A stretch of 64,000 nucleotides of DNA from Ruegeria arenilitoris (GTDB lineage: Bacteria > Pseudomonadota > Alphaproteobacteria > Rhodobacterales > Rhodobacteraceae), in NCBI RefSeq assembly GCF_042675705.1, contig NZ_JBHTJJ010000005.1, one strand, 5' to 3'. The position numbers and the translations under genes were made by a program. Shown here piece by piece: positions 16,838 through 26,508 of the stretch (position 1 is its first letter; each line of letters opens with the position of its first letter). The notes beneath the pieces are model-generated. The model was not told the origin of the DNA, did not search any database, and worked only from the letters and a program-made list of their open reading frames with translations.

Positions 16838-18199
16838 TCAATCCGTGTCCAGATGTGGCACAGCGGTGTCGGTGGCACCCTGCCCCAGCAGGCGCACTTC
16901 GCGCTGCGGGAAGGGAATCGAGATGCCCTCGGCCTGGAATGCATCCCACAGCGCCAGATAGACATTGCCGCGGATGTTGGTCAGGCCGGCCGTCGGGTCC
17001 CGGATCCAGAACCGCAGCACGTAATCGACGCTGCTGTCGCCGAACCCGGTGATGTGGCAGACCGGTTCGTGCTTGCCGCCGCTCAGAACGCGTTTGACTG
17101 ATTTCACCGTTCGCACGGCGGTCTCGCGCACCTTGTGCGGGTCGTCGCCGTAGCTGGTGCCGAAGGTCAGATCGAGGCGGACGAATTCGTCGGAATGGGA
17201 CCAGTTCACCACCTGCCCGGTAATCAGATCCTCGTTCGGGATCAGGTATTCGCGCCCGTCGCGGGTAACGACCGAGACGTAGCGGGCGCCCAGCGCGTTG
17301 ATCCAACCGAACGTATCGCCCAGCGAGATCACGTCGCCCGGCTTGATCGACCGGTCCATCAGGATGATGATCCCCGAGATCAGGTTCGACACGACCTTCT
17401 GCAGGCCGAAGCCGATACCGACGCCGACCGCACCGGACAACAGCGCGATCCCGGTCAGGTCGAATCCCAGCGTGCGGATGCCGACCAGAAAGACCAGCCC
17501 GTAAAACGCGACCTGGATACCCTTGGCCAGCAGCACCTGCATCGAGGGCGAGATGTCGTCATTGCTTTTCAGCCCGCGTTCAGCCGCCCGGGTGCCAAGC
17601 CGCGCCAGCACCAACAACGTGCCGATCAGCAGAATGGCCTTGAGAATCCCCAATGCCGAGATGTGAAGGCTGCCGATCGAAATCGCCACGCCGTCCAGGA
17701 ACTCGGCGACGTCATCGGTCAGACTCAGCGCGACCAGCGTGGCGTAGATCCACATCGACCAGCGGAAGATGCGCCGAATCGTCCGGTTGCGGACCAGTCG
17801 CGAAATCAGCGCGATCGCCAGCCACGCGGTTGCCAGCGTTGCCAGAACACCGATAATGTAGCTCCGCGATGGCCAGGTGACCTGCTGCATCACCAGATAA
17901 ACACCCCAGGCCAGCACGACGAAGTAGACCAGCGTCATCCGCTGCATCAGCTGAACCAGAACCCGCAACCGCCATTTTGGCCATCCACTGCGTGCCCGCG
18001 CCCAGGCTTCCCACCGGCTTTTTGTCAGCAGAGTCAAAAGGAAGGACAGCGCCACCAGCCCTAGGATGATGGCGATCTGATACTGCCTCCACCCCGGAGT
18101 CACGATCAGCTCGACCAGGTTACCAAACTGCAACAGAAAGGCCTCGGCCATGTTGTCGAACAGCTCTGAAATCGAACTTGGGATCAAATCATTGTCCAT
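16838..18199 (-). CDS. MscS-family mechanosensitive channel
   Basis: 453 aa from the ATG at 18199 with AGGAG upstream; in-frame starts further out lack support. N-terminal part has about five or six membrane helices (residues 20-220). The pore helix and MscS domain follow: LLSGAVGVGIGFGLQKVVSNLISG, then MDRSIKPGDVISLGDTFGWIN, and a C-terminal alpha/beta region with DVEFHV-like features. Releases solutes on osmotic down-shock, in the inner membrane. Longer than E. coli MscS (286 aa), with extra N-terminal helices as in many paralogues. Transcribed toward rsfS but probably separate. Confidence 0.9.
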   Translation of the reverse strand: MDNDLIPSSISELFDNMAEAFLLQFGNLVELIVTPGWRQYQIAIILGLVALSFLLTLLTKSRWEAWARARSGWPKWRLRVLVQLMQRMTLVYFVVLAWGVYLVMQQVTWPSRSYIIGVLATLATAWLAIALISRLVRNRTIRRIFRWSMWIYATLVALSLTDDVAEFLDGVAISIGSLHISALGILKAILLIGTLLVLARLGTRAAERGLKSNDDISPSMQVLLAKGIQVAFYGLVFLVGIRTLGFDLTGIALLSGAVGVGIGFGLQKVVSNLISGIIILMDRSIKPGDVISLGDTFGWINALGARYVSVVTRDGREYLIPNEDLITGQVVNWSHSDEFVRLDLTFGTSYGDDPHKVRETAVRTVKSVKRVLSGGKHEPVCHITGFGDSSVDYVLRFWIRDPTAGLTNIRGNVYLALWDAFQAEGISIPFPQREVRLLGQGATDTAVPHLDTD

Positions 18200-18465
18200 G
18201 CGGGTCTCCTGCCGCCAGATTGAACAGCAATGTGGCGGCTTGCAAGGCCCACCGACCTGTCCCGGGACGCGGATTGAGCCTTGATTGACGAGGGGGCGCG
18301 ATATATCTGGATCGCATGAGATTCCATCAGGCCCCTGCTCCGAACCTGCAAGACCGCGCGCGCCTGCGTGAACGGTTCTTCGGGGCCGCCCGCACGGTTC
18401 TGGCCCGCCTATAATCGGCGCCCAGCCACTCGCCAGCATTTCTCAATACAGACGGGAGAGGACCG

Positions 18466-19869
<1,404 letters not shown>

Positions 19870-19907
19870 GGTCCCCTCATATCTAGATATTTGAGGGAGA
19901 GACTGAA

Positions 19908-20462
19908 ATGAGTGAATGGGTCAAATGGCTCCTGATGGGGCTTCTATCGATAGTGTTCGGCATATTCGTGCTGGGCGCACCGGTCGTGGCATCCGTGGCA
20001 GTTACCGTGGTCACCGGCGTCCTTTTGCTGGTATCCGGCGTTCTGCAAGTCGTCGGCGGTTTCACCGTCGAAGGAACCGGCAACAAGATCCTGGCCTTCA
20101 TCATGGGTGCGGTCATGCTGTTCCTGGGCTGGTCGTTTCTGGACCATCCGCTGGCGGGCACTCTGACGCTGGCAACAGTCGTGCTTATCCTGTTCATGGC
20201 AGGCGGGATCGCACGGATCATTCTCTCGTTTCAGATGCGAGGCACGTCATTTTTCTGGCCAACCCTGATCTCGGGCATCTTGTCGATCATCCTGGCAGGC
20301 ATCATCTGGTCTTATGCAAGCAGCGAACCTGCCGCTTTGCTGAGCCTTCTGGGTATCCTGCTGGGCATCGAGATGCTGTTCAACGGGTTCGGGTTGGTCT
20401 TCATGGCGTTCTTCGTCAAGAACGCGCCCAAAGACGAAACTACAGAAGCTCAACAAGCTTGA
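19908..20462 (+). CDS. HdeD-like (DUF308) membrane protein
   Basis: 184 aa with six hydrophobic helices arranged as three pairs, as in HdeD/DUF308 proteins (acid-stress membrane protein in E. coli). Starts MSEWVKWLLMGLLSIVFGIFVL; ends in a short charged tail KNAPKDETTEAQQA. ATG has a GAGGGAGAG ribosome site. Lies between leuC and leuD (38 bp and 43 bp gaps), so it is very likely on the leu transcript. Role in leucine synthesis is not expected; function unknown. Confidence 0.82.
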   Translation: MSEWVKWLLMGLLSIVFGIFVLGAPVVASVAVTVVTGVLLLVSGVLQVVGGFTVEGTGNKILAFIMGAVMLFLGWSFLDHPLAGTLTLATVVLILFMAGGIARIILSFQMRGTSFFWPTLISGILSIILAGIIWSYASSEPAALLSLLGILLGIEMLFNGFGLVFMAFFVKNAPKDETTEAQQA

Positions 20463-20505
20463 AACGCGGGGCATGGGGCCTGACCTCTCCCGCAGGAGTG
20501 TGAAC

Positions 20506-21111
20506 ATGGAAAAGTTTGAAAAAGTCCACGGTGTGGCAGCCCCCATGCCCCTGATCAATATCGACACCGATATGATCATTCCCAAGGTGCACCTGAAAAC
20601 GATCAAACGGTCCGGCCTCGGCGTCGTGCTGTTCGACGAGATGCGCTATCACGATGACGGGCGCGAAAACGAAGAGTTCGTCCTGAACAAACCCGCTTAT
20701 CGCAACGCTGAGATTCTGGTGGCCGGCGACAACTTCGGATGCGGCTCATCTCGGGAACACGCGCCTTGGGCGATCAAGGATTTCGGTATCAAGGTGGTCA
20801 TCTCGACCAGCTTCGCCGACATCTTTTTCAACAACTGCTTCAAGAACGGCATCCTGCCCATCGTGGTCGAAGAACACCACCACGTCATTCTGATGGAGGA
20901 TGCCCACAAGGGCGAGAACGCGCGCATGACCGTGCATCTGGAAGATCAGCAGATCGTCACCTCGGACGGCGTCGTGATCGAGTTTGATATCGACCCGCAC
21001 CGCAAGCATTGCCTGCTGAACGGTCTGGACGATATCGGCCTGACAATGGAAAAAGATCACCACATCGACTCGTTCGAGTCCCATGCCAGCCAGGCGCGCC
21101 CCTGGGTGTGA
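20506..21111 (+). CDS. leuD: 3-isopropylmalate dehydratase small subunit
   Basis: 201 aa from the ATG at 20506, which follows AGGAG; an earlier start at 20473 lacks one. Partner of LeuC. Motifs: NIDTDMIIPKVHLKTI and the swivel-domain signature GDNFGCGSSREHAPWAIKDFG; C-terminal DDIGLTMEKDHHIDSFE. Followed by a GC-rich hairpin about 30 bp downstream, so the leuC-hdeD-leuD unit probably ends here. Confidence 0.97.
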   Translation: MEKFEKVHGVAAPMPLINIDTDMIIPKVHLKTIKRSGLGVVLFDEMRYHDDGRENEEFVLNKPAYRNAEILVAGDNFGCGSSREHAPWAIKDFGIKVVISTSFADIFFNNCFKNGILPIVVEEHHHVILMEDAHKGENARMTVHLEDQQIVTSDGVVIEFDIDPHRKHCLLNGLDDIGLTMEKDHHIDSFESHASQARPWV

Positions 21112-21143
21112 TTCTGGGGATGAACCTGTGGACACTCAACCTG

Positions 21144-21167
21144 ACGGGGTCGCCAAGGCGGCCCCGT
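21144..21167 (+). terminator. Probable terminator hairpin after leuD
   Basis: ACGGGG-T-CGCC / GGCG-G-CCCCGT, an 11-pair stem with one T:G wobble and a 2-nt AA gap as loop, followed only by a weak T-containing stretch. The remaining bases to 21443 form about 330 bp without a gene; I see no other clear feature there. Confidence 0.5.
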
Positions 21168-21443
21168 TCGCATTCTTGGGGTTAAAGTCAAAGCAACCAC
21201 AACATGTAGAGAACCATTTCCATTACACGTCGAATTTGCGACGTGAATGATGCAAAGCCGCACCAGTTTCGCCATCTTTTTGCCCGAAATCACGTGTTTC
21301 CTGCACCTTGGCTTGAGCGAAATGCCGCTTATCGCCAATGATGGCGCTAAAGGGGCATCCGCCAAATATCGAGATTGGCGGGCATCAAGTTGGAACCAAG
21401 TCGGCAAAGAATCGACTGGTCCGGTTTGGAAAGGGTTCGGATA

Positions 21444-22274
21444 GTGATTGCTCGCACAACAGGGGCTGCGATACGGGGATTGTTGGTGGCACTTCTGGTG
21501 CTGACACCCGCATTGTATCTGCCCGCATCTACGTCCAACGGGACCGAGATCGTTGTCTTTCTGGCAATCTTGGCATTCATCCTGACATTCGCCGAATACA
21601 ACTCGGCCTTTCCCAGCTTTATCGAATTCCGCGATGCGCCGCCCGTGAACAGACTGCGCTTTGTCGGCCTGATGTCGATGATCTCGTTTCTGACCTTGAT
21701 CTGCAAGAACGCCTATGCGCCGACGGAACTGACCAGCACCGTGTATTCGGTCGGTCTGGCCGTCGCGAATGTCGTCGACTTCCCCTATTCGCCTGTCCGC
21801 CTGGTGGTGTTGATGCTGCCTGCTGACGCGAGCCAACCCCTGGTCGAGTTGGTGCGCATAACGGCAAGTGTCGCCTATGTCGCCGCTTTGGTCACGATCG
21901 CCAGCTTCGCCTACGCGGTCAAACTGCGAGGATGGCCCACCGGCAACGGGGCGTTCAATGTCTGGACCAACCTGCCCCTGTTCGACCCCACCAAGGGTGG
22001 AGACGTGGTGACCCGCCTGCAGCGCGACGGTCGACTGAACATCTCGGTCGGCGTTCTGCTGCCGTTCCTGATTCCGGCCCTGATCAAGCTGCTCACGGAT
22101 TTCATTGATCCGCTGTCGTTGTCCAATCCGCAGACGCTGATCTGGACCATGAGCGCGTGGGCCTTCCTGCCGGCCAGCATGATCATGCGCGGGATGGCAA
22201 CCCTGCGCATTGCCGGGCTGATCGTGGAAAAACGCCGCGCCTACTCGACCGCCGAGACGACCCAAACCGCATGA
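21444..22274 (+). CDS. Polytopic membrane protein of unknown function
   Basis: 276 aa from the GTG at 21444 (AAAGGG nine bases upstream); a TTG at 21375 would add 23 residues. About six hydrophobic helices: near residues 8-28, 35-55, 72-90, 135-155, 205-222 and 235-255. No domain recognised. Its stop overlaps the start of the next gene (ATGA 22271-22274), so it works alongside, or at least is made with, an exported endonuclease/exonuclease/phosphatase-fold protein. Confidence 0.7.
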   Translation: MIARTTGAAIRGLLVALLVLTPALYLPASTSNGTEIVVFLAILAFILTFAEYNSAFPSFIEFRDAPPVNRLRFVGLMSMISFLTLICKNAYAPTELTSTVYSVGLAVANVVDFPYSPVRLVVLMLPADASQPLVELVRITASVAYVAALVTIASFAYAVKLRGWPTGNGAFNVWTNLPLFDPTKGGDVVTRLQRDGRLNISVGVLLPFLIPALIKLLTDFIDPLSLSNPQTLIWTMSAWAFLPASMIMRGMATLRIAGLIVEKRRAYSTAETTQTA

Positions 22275-23317
22275 TCCGTATTCTTGTTCTGCTGTTGCTG
22301 CCGTTTGCGGCGCAGGCAGAGCCAGTGCGCGTTGCCAGCTTCAATGCTGAGCTAGGCCGGAAAGGTCCGGGCCTGCTGCTGCGGGATATTCGGCGTGATG
22401 ATCCCCAGGTGCAGGCCGTGATTGACGTTCTGACCGCCACTGCCCCCGATATTCTGGCCCTGCAAGGCATCGACTGGGACCATGACAACCTGGCCCTGTC
22501 CGCTCTGGCTGATCGGTTGCGCGCGGCAGGACTGGATTACCCGCATCTCTTCGCTGGCCAGCCCAACTCGGGGCTGATGACATCGCTTGATCTGGACGGG
22601 GACGGAGAACGGGGCGGACCCGGGGACGCTCAGGGATGGGGCCGTTTCACCGGGAATGGCGGGCTGGCCGTGCTGTCCCGTTATCCAATCGCAAAGGATG
22701 AGGTTCGTGACCTCTCGGCGCTGCTGTGGAAGGACCTGCCCGGCGCGACGCTACCCACCCGTGGCGGGTTGCCTTTCCCGTCCGAACAGGCCCACGCTGT
22801 TCAGCGCCTGTCGTCGATCGCCCATTGGATCGTGCCAGTGGAGACACCTCAGGGCCGCCTGAACCTGATGACATTTCACGCCGCCCCTCCTGTCTTTGAC
22901 GGGCCTGAGGATCGCAACGGATTGCGCAATCGCGATGAGATCCGGCTGTGGTCGGTGTTGCTGGACGGCGGGTTGGGTCCAGCCCCGAAAAGTCGTTTCA
23001 TCATTGCCGGGGACGCCAATCTTGACCCGAACCTGGGCGAGGGGCGCAATGAAGCCATCCGCGATCTGTTTCAGCACCCCAGCCTGCAGGATCCGCAACC
23101 CGTGGATGGCGCAGGCTCGGCTGTAACGGTGGTTTGGAAAGCGGTGGGCGAACGGCGTGTTGACTATCTGCTGCCATCGGCCGACTGGGTGGTTGAAGAC
23201 GCCGGCATCCACTGGACCGACGCCAACGGTGCGCCCCTTGCCGCGGCCCGCAAGGCCAGCCGACATCGTCTGATTTGGGTTGACCTGTCACACCCGGACA
23301 TGCGGCCGGGCCTATGA
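22271..23317 (+). CDS. Exported endonuclease/exonuclease/phosphatase-fold protein
   Basis: 348 aa with a signal peptide (MIRILVLLLLPFAAQA). Metal-dependent EEP fold: VASFNAELG at the first strand, ALQGIDWDHDN (usually ALQE, here Q in place of the metal-binding E), IAGDANLDPN for the central D-x-N, and SRHRLIWVDL in place of the usual SDHxP. The altered ALQG and RHRL boxes make catalytic activity uncertain. Possible extracellular DNase or phosphodiesterase. Co-translated with the upstream membrane protein. Its end overlaps the convergent epimerase gene by 6 bp. Confidence 0.78.
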   Translation: MIRILVLLLLPFAAQAEPVRVASFNAELGRKGPGLLLRDIRRDDPQVQAVIDVLTATAPDILALQGIDWDHDNLALSALADRLRAAGLDYPHLFAGQPNSGLMTSLDLDGDGERGGPGDAQGWGRFTGNGGLAVLSRYPIAKDEVRDLSALLWKDLPGATLPTRGGLPFPSEQAHAVQRLSSIAHWIVPVETPQGRLNLMTFHAAPPVFDGPEDRNGLRNRDEIRLWSVLLDGGLGPAPKSRFIIAGDANLDPNLGEGRNEAIRDLFQHPSLQDPQPVDGAGSAVTVVWKAVGERRVDYLLPSADWVVEDAGIHWTDANGAPLAAARKASRHRLIWVDLSHPDMRPGL

Positions 23318-24223
23318 CAGGCCCTGAACTCGATCCACGTCTGTGGTTCGCGGGCTATCATGCGACACGGACAGCACAGCGGATTTCAAAGCCTCGTGCA
23401 GCGGCGTGGATGCGAAATCGCTGACCAAAGAATCGAAGAACGAGCCATCCAAGCGGTGCGGCGTGTCCCACAGATAGCGCATCTCAAGCAGATGCGGGGC
23501 CAGTTTCCAGAACGGCTGTGCCAGAACAATTGGCCACCAGTTCATCTGCTTCAGGCGCAGCGGAGCCCCGGTCACTTCCGACAAGGCCTGTGCCAATTGC
23601 CGGCCGGTCAGCGTGTATCCGGCAAAAGGAATGTCGCAATAGCGCGGCAAGGCATCCCGCATCTCGGCCAACTGAACCGCAGCGCGGGCCAGATCCGGTA
23701 GGTAGGCCCAGGCATGGGCAATGTCAGGGTCACCGGGATAGACGAAACGCCCCTTGGCCAGCGGCTTGATCATGATCTGGTCGAACCAATTGCCAGAGGC
23801 TTGCGTGTCGAGGAAATCCCCGGCGCGCAGTATCACAGTGCGCACGCCCGACGACCGATAGGCCTCCTCCATCCGGATCCGAATCTGGCCAAGAGGGTTG
23901 GTTGCAAGATGCGGCGTATCTGCCGCCCACGGCCCAGGCGTATCGGCCCCGAAAACATAGACGTTCCCGGGCACGATCACGGTCGCCCCGGTTGCCTGTG
24001 CCGCACCGATGACCTGAGCATGCAACTCCGGCACCTCCCGCGCCCACTCGGTGTATGGCGGGTTCCAGCCATTCACGATGACATCCGTGCCTCTGGCGGC
24101 GGTGGACAGATCATCCCTCGCGCGGTCAAATCCCCGCACCGTCCATCCGGCCGCTTGAAACGCGTCTGCGGCATTGCGGCCAAAACGCCCCGAAGATCCC
24201 AGGATCAGCACCCTTCCCGTCAT
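23312..24223 (-). CDS. NAD(P)-dependent epimerase/dehydratase-like protein
   Basis: 303 aa. Rossmann loop LGSSGRFGRNAADAF near residue 8, DVIVNGWNPPYTEW, and an atypical extended-SDR profile without a clear YxxxK; the usual tyrosine position may be in VYVFGADTPG. Resembles atypical SDRs acting as quinone or isoflavone-type reductases. Divergent from a LysR gene with 96 bp between starts, the usual setting for a LysR target. Substrate unknown. Confidence 0.78.
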   Translation of the reverse strand: MTGRVLILGSSGRFGRNAADAFQAAGWTVRGFDRARDDLSTAARGTDVIVNGWNPPYTEWAREVPELHAQVIGAAQATGATVIVPGNVYVFGADTPGPWAADTPHLATNPLGQIRIRMEEAYRSSGVRTVILRAGDFLDTQASGNWFDQIMIKPLAKGRFVYPGDPDIAHAWAYLPDLARAAVQLAEMRDALPRYCDIPFAGYTLTGRQLAQALSEVTGAPLRLKQMNWWPIVLAQPFWKLAPHLLEMRYLWDTPHRLDGSFFDSLVSDFASTPLHEALKSAVLSVSHDSPRTTDVDRVQGLS

Positions 24224-24319
24224 CTCGACCTCCTGTCAGCCCTGGCGGTTAAACAAAAGATATCCATTCACGCACCTTTGGGAATTGCCGAAAAACGCAG
24301 AGCATGTATTCATCTGCGC

Positions 24320-25213
24320 ATGGATAAAACCTTGGCTCTTTCTGATTGGTCTTTGGTGCAGAGCTTTCTGGCAGTTGCGGACACGGGATCGTTGTCGGCG
24401 GCCGCGCGGGAACTGGGGCGCAGTCAACCAACGCTTGGTCGCCAGGTGCAGGCGCTCGAGACGGATTTGGGCGTGTCGCTGTTCGATCGCCATGCGCGAG
24501 GCCTGAAGCTCAGCGCCGCCGGCCAGCAATTGCTGCCGATGGCGCAACAGATGCACGCGGCCATGCGTCAGCTGAGCCTGGCCGCCGCCGGGCAGTCGCA
24601 ACAGCTGGGCGGTACGGTCCGCATCACCGCGTCGGTCTTCGCATCGCACCATATCCTGCCGCCCATTCTGGCGGACATCCGCAGGCAAGAACCTTCGATC
24701 CAGTTGGAACTGGTCGCCACCGACATCAGCGAGAACCTGTTGTTCCGCGAAGCTGATATCGCAGTTCGCATGTACCGCCCCGAGCAGGTCGATATCGTGA
24801 CCCGGCATCTGGGCGACGTACCGTTGTGTTTCTGCGCAGCCCGGTCGTATCTGGATCGCGCCGGTCGTCCAACCACCCCCGAAGAGTTGTTTCAGCATGA
24901 CCTGGTGGGATTCGACTCCAACGACCTGATCATCGCGAAGATGCAGGCCAAGGGTTGGCCTGCCAGCAAGGAAAACTTTGCCACCCGTTGCGATCTTCAA
25001 AGCGCCTATTGGGAGTTGATCCGTGCGGGTTGCGGCATCGGTTTCAGCCAGGTTCAAGTGGCCGAGGCTGATCCTGCGGTCGAAATTCTCCCGTTGGGTG
25101 TGGACATCCCGGTCCTGCCGGTCTGGCTGGCTGCGCCGCAGGCCATGCGGCAGACACCGCGCATTCGCCGGGTCTGGGACCTGCTGGCAGAAGGGCTGAA
25201 AGCCAGCTTGTAA
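24320..25213 (+). CDS. LysR-family transcriptional regulator
   Basis: 297 aa from the ATG at 24320. N-terminal winged helix-turn-helix (FLAVADTGSLSAAARELGRSQPTLGRQVQALE, residues 14-45) and a C-terminal substrate-binding domain with RITASVFASHHILPPIL. Reads outward from the epimerase gene and most likely regulates it; LysR proteins usually bind the shared intergenic segment, here 24224-24319, which is AT-richer than its flanks. Inducer unknown. Confidence 0.92.
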   Translation: MDKTLALSDWSLVQSFLAVADTGSLSAAARELGRSQPTLGRQVQALETDLGVSLFDRHARGLKLSAAGQQLLPMAQQMHAAMRQLSLAAAGQSQQLGGTVRITASVFASHHILPPILADIRRQEPSIQLELVATDISENLLFREADIAVRMYRPEQVDIVTRHLGDVPLCFCAARSYLDRAGRPTTPEELFQHDLVGFDSNDLIIAKMQAKGWPASKENFATRCDLQSAYWELIRAGCGIGFSQVQVAEADPAVEILPLGVDIPVLPVWLAAPQAMRQTPRIRRVWDLLAEGLKASL

Positions 25214-25356
25214 CCCAGATCGGGTGCCAGGCGCATGTTCAGCGGCGTTTTTCGCGCCGTACGGCCCAGAATCCGCGCATTTTGACCAGATCGCCTCATT
25301 GACCAGATGCACCGCAAACGCTAGGCCCGATGCTGAAAAACGCAAGGAGACCGTTC

Positions 25357-26460
25357 ATGTCCAACCCCTCGCTCCTCATCCTGCCCGGAGACGGAATTGG
25401 CCCCGAAGTCATGGCCGAAGTGCGCAAGATCATCGGCTGGTTCGGCGCCAAGCGCGGCCTTGAATTCGACGTGAGCGAGGATCTGGTCGGCGGTGCCGCC
25501 TATGACGTGCACGGCAAGCCCCTGTCGGACGAGACGATGGCCAAGGCGCAAGAGGTCGACGCGGTTCTGCTGGGCGCCGTGGGCGGCCCGAAATACGACG
25601 ATCTGGATTTCAGCGTGAAGCCCGAGCGCGGCCTGCTGCGCCTGCGCAAGGAAATGGACCTGTATTCCAACCTGCGCCCGGCACAGTGCTTTGACGCGCT
25701 GGCCGATTTCTCGTCGCTGAAAAAGGACGTGGTTGCCGGCCTCGATATCATGATCGTGCGCGAACTGACCTCGGGCGTCTATTTCGGCGAGCCGCGCGGC
25801 ATCTTCGAGGAAGGCAACGAGCGCGTGGGCATCAACACCCAGCGCTACACCGAATCCGAGATCGAACGCGCCGCGCGTTCGGCCTTTGAACTGGCGATGC
25901 GCCGCAACAAGAAGCTGTGCTCGATGGAGAAGGCCAACGTGATGGAATCGGGCATCCTGTGGCGCGAGGTGGTGACCCGCGTGGGCCAGGACTATCCCGA
26001 GGTCGAGCTGAGCCATATGTATGCCGACAACGGCGCCATGCAGCTAGTGCGCGCGCCCAAGCAGTTCGACGTAATCCTGACCGACAACCTGTTCGGCGAC
26101 ATCCTGTCGGATTGCGCTGCAATGCTGACCGGATCGCTGGGCATGCTGCCCTCGGCCTCGCTGGGCGCACCGATGGCCAATGGCCGGCCCAAGGCGCTGT
26201 ACGAGCCCGTCCACGGCTCGGCCCCCGACATCGCCGGCCAGGGCAAGGCCAACCCGATCGCCTGTATCCTCAGCTTTGCGATGGCGCTGCGCTACAGCTT
26301 TGACCAAGGCGCCGAGGCCGATCGCCTGGAAGCTGCGGTCGAAAAGGTTCTGGCCGATGGTGTCCGCACGGCTGATCTGCTGGCCGAAGAAGGCGTTCAG
26401 CCGGTTTCGACCAGCGAAATGGGCGATGCGATCGTCGCCGCGCTGGACGAAAGCCTGTAA
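25357..26460 (+). CDS. leuB: 3-isopropylmalate dehydrogenase
   Basis: 367 aa from ATG 25357 with AAGGAG upstream. Oxidatively decarboxylates 3-isopropylmalate in leucine synthesis using NAD+. Family signatures: LPGDGIGPEV, LLGAVGGPKYDD, substrate-binding RELTSGVYFGEPRG, catalytic tyrosine/lysine region, and YADNGAMQLVRAPKQFDVILTDNLFGDILSD. Separated from leuC/leuD by about 4 kb of unrelated genes, so expressed on its own. A 10-bp hairpin follows. Confidence 0.97.
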   Translation: MSNPSLLILPGDGIGPEVMAEVRKIIGWFGAKRGLEFDVSEDLVGGAAYDVHGKPLSDETMAKAQEVDAVLLGAVGGPKYDDLDFSVKPERGLLRLRKEMDLYSNLRPAQCFDALADFSSLKKDVVAGLDIMIVRELTSGVYFGEPRGIFEEGNERVGINTQRYTESEIERAARSAFELAMRRNKKLCSMEKANVMESGILWREVVTRVGQDYPEVELSHMYADNGAMQLVRAPKQFDVILTDNLFGDILSDCAAMLTGSLGMLPSASLGAPMANGRPKALYEPVHGSAPDIAGQGKANPIACILSFAMALRYSFDQGAEADRLEAAVEKVLADGVRTADLLAEEGVQPVSTSEMGDAIVAALDESL

Positions 26461-26469
26461 CGACCGATC

Positions 26470-26492
26470 CGGGCGGCGCCCAGCGCCGCCCG
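26470..26492. terminator. Hairpin between convergent leuB and PBP genes
   Basis: Perfect 10-bp stem CGGGCGGCGC / GCGCCGCCCG with a 3-nt loop, 9 bp past the leuB stop. No T run, so termination may need Rho. Confidence 0.5.
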
Positions 26493-26508
26493 TCTGATCA
26501 TCTGCGGT

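Noticed and set aside
18316..18414. A 32-codon open frame (MRFHQAPAPNLQDRARL...) upstream of leuC
   Set aside because: No ribosome site at useful distance and no leucine run that would mark an attenuator leader; kept out of the gene list.
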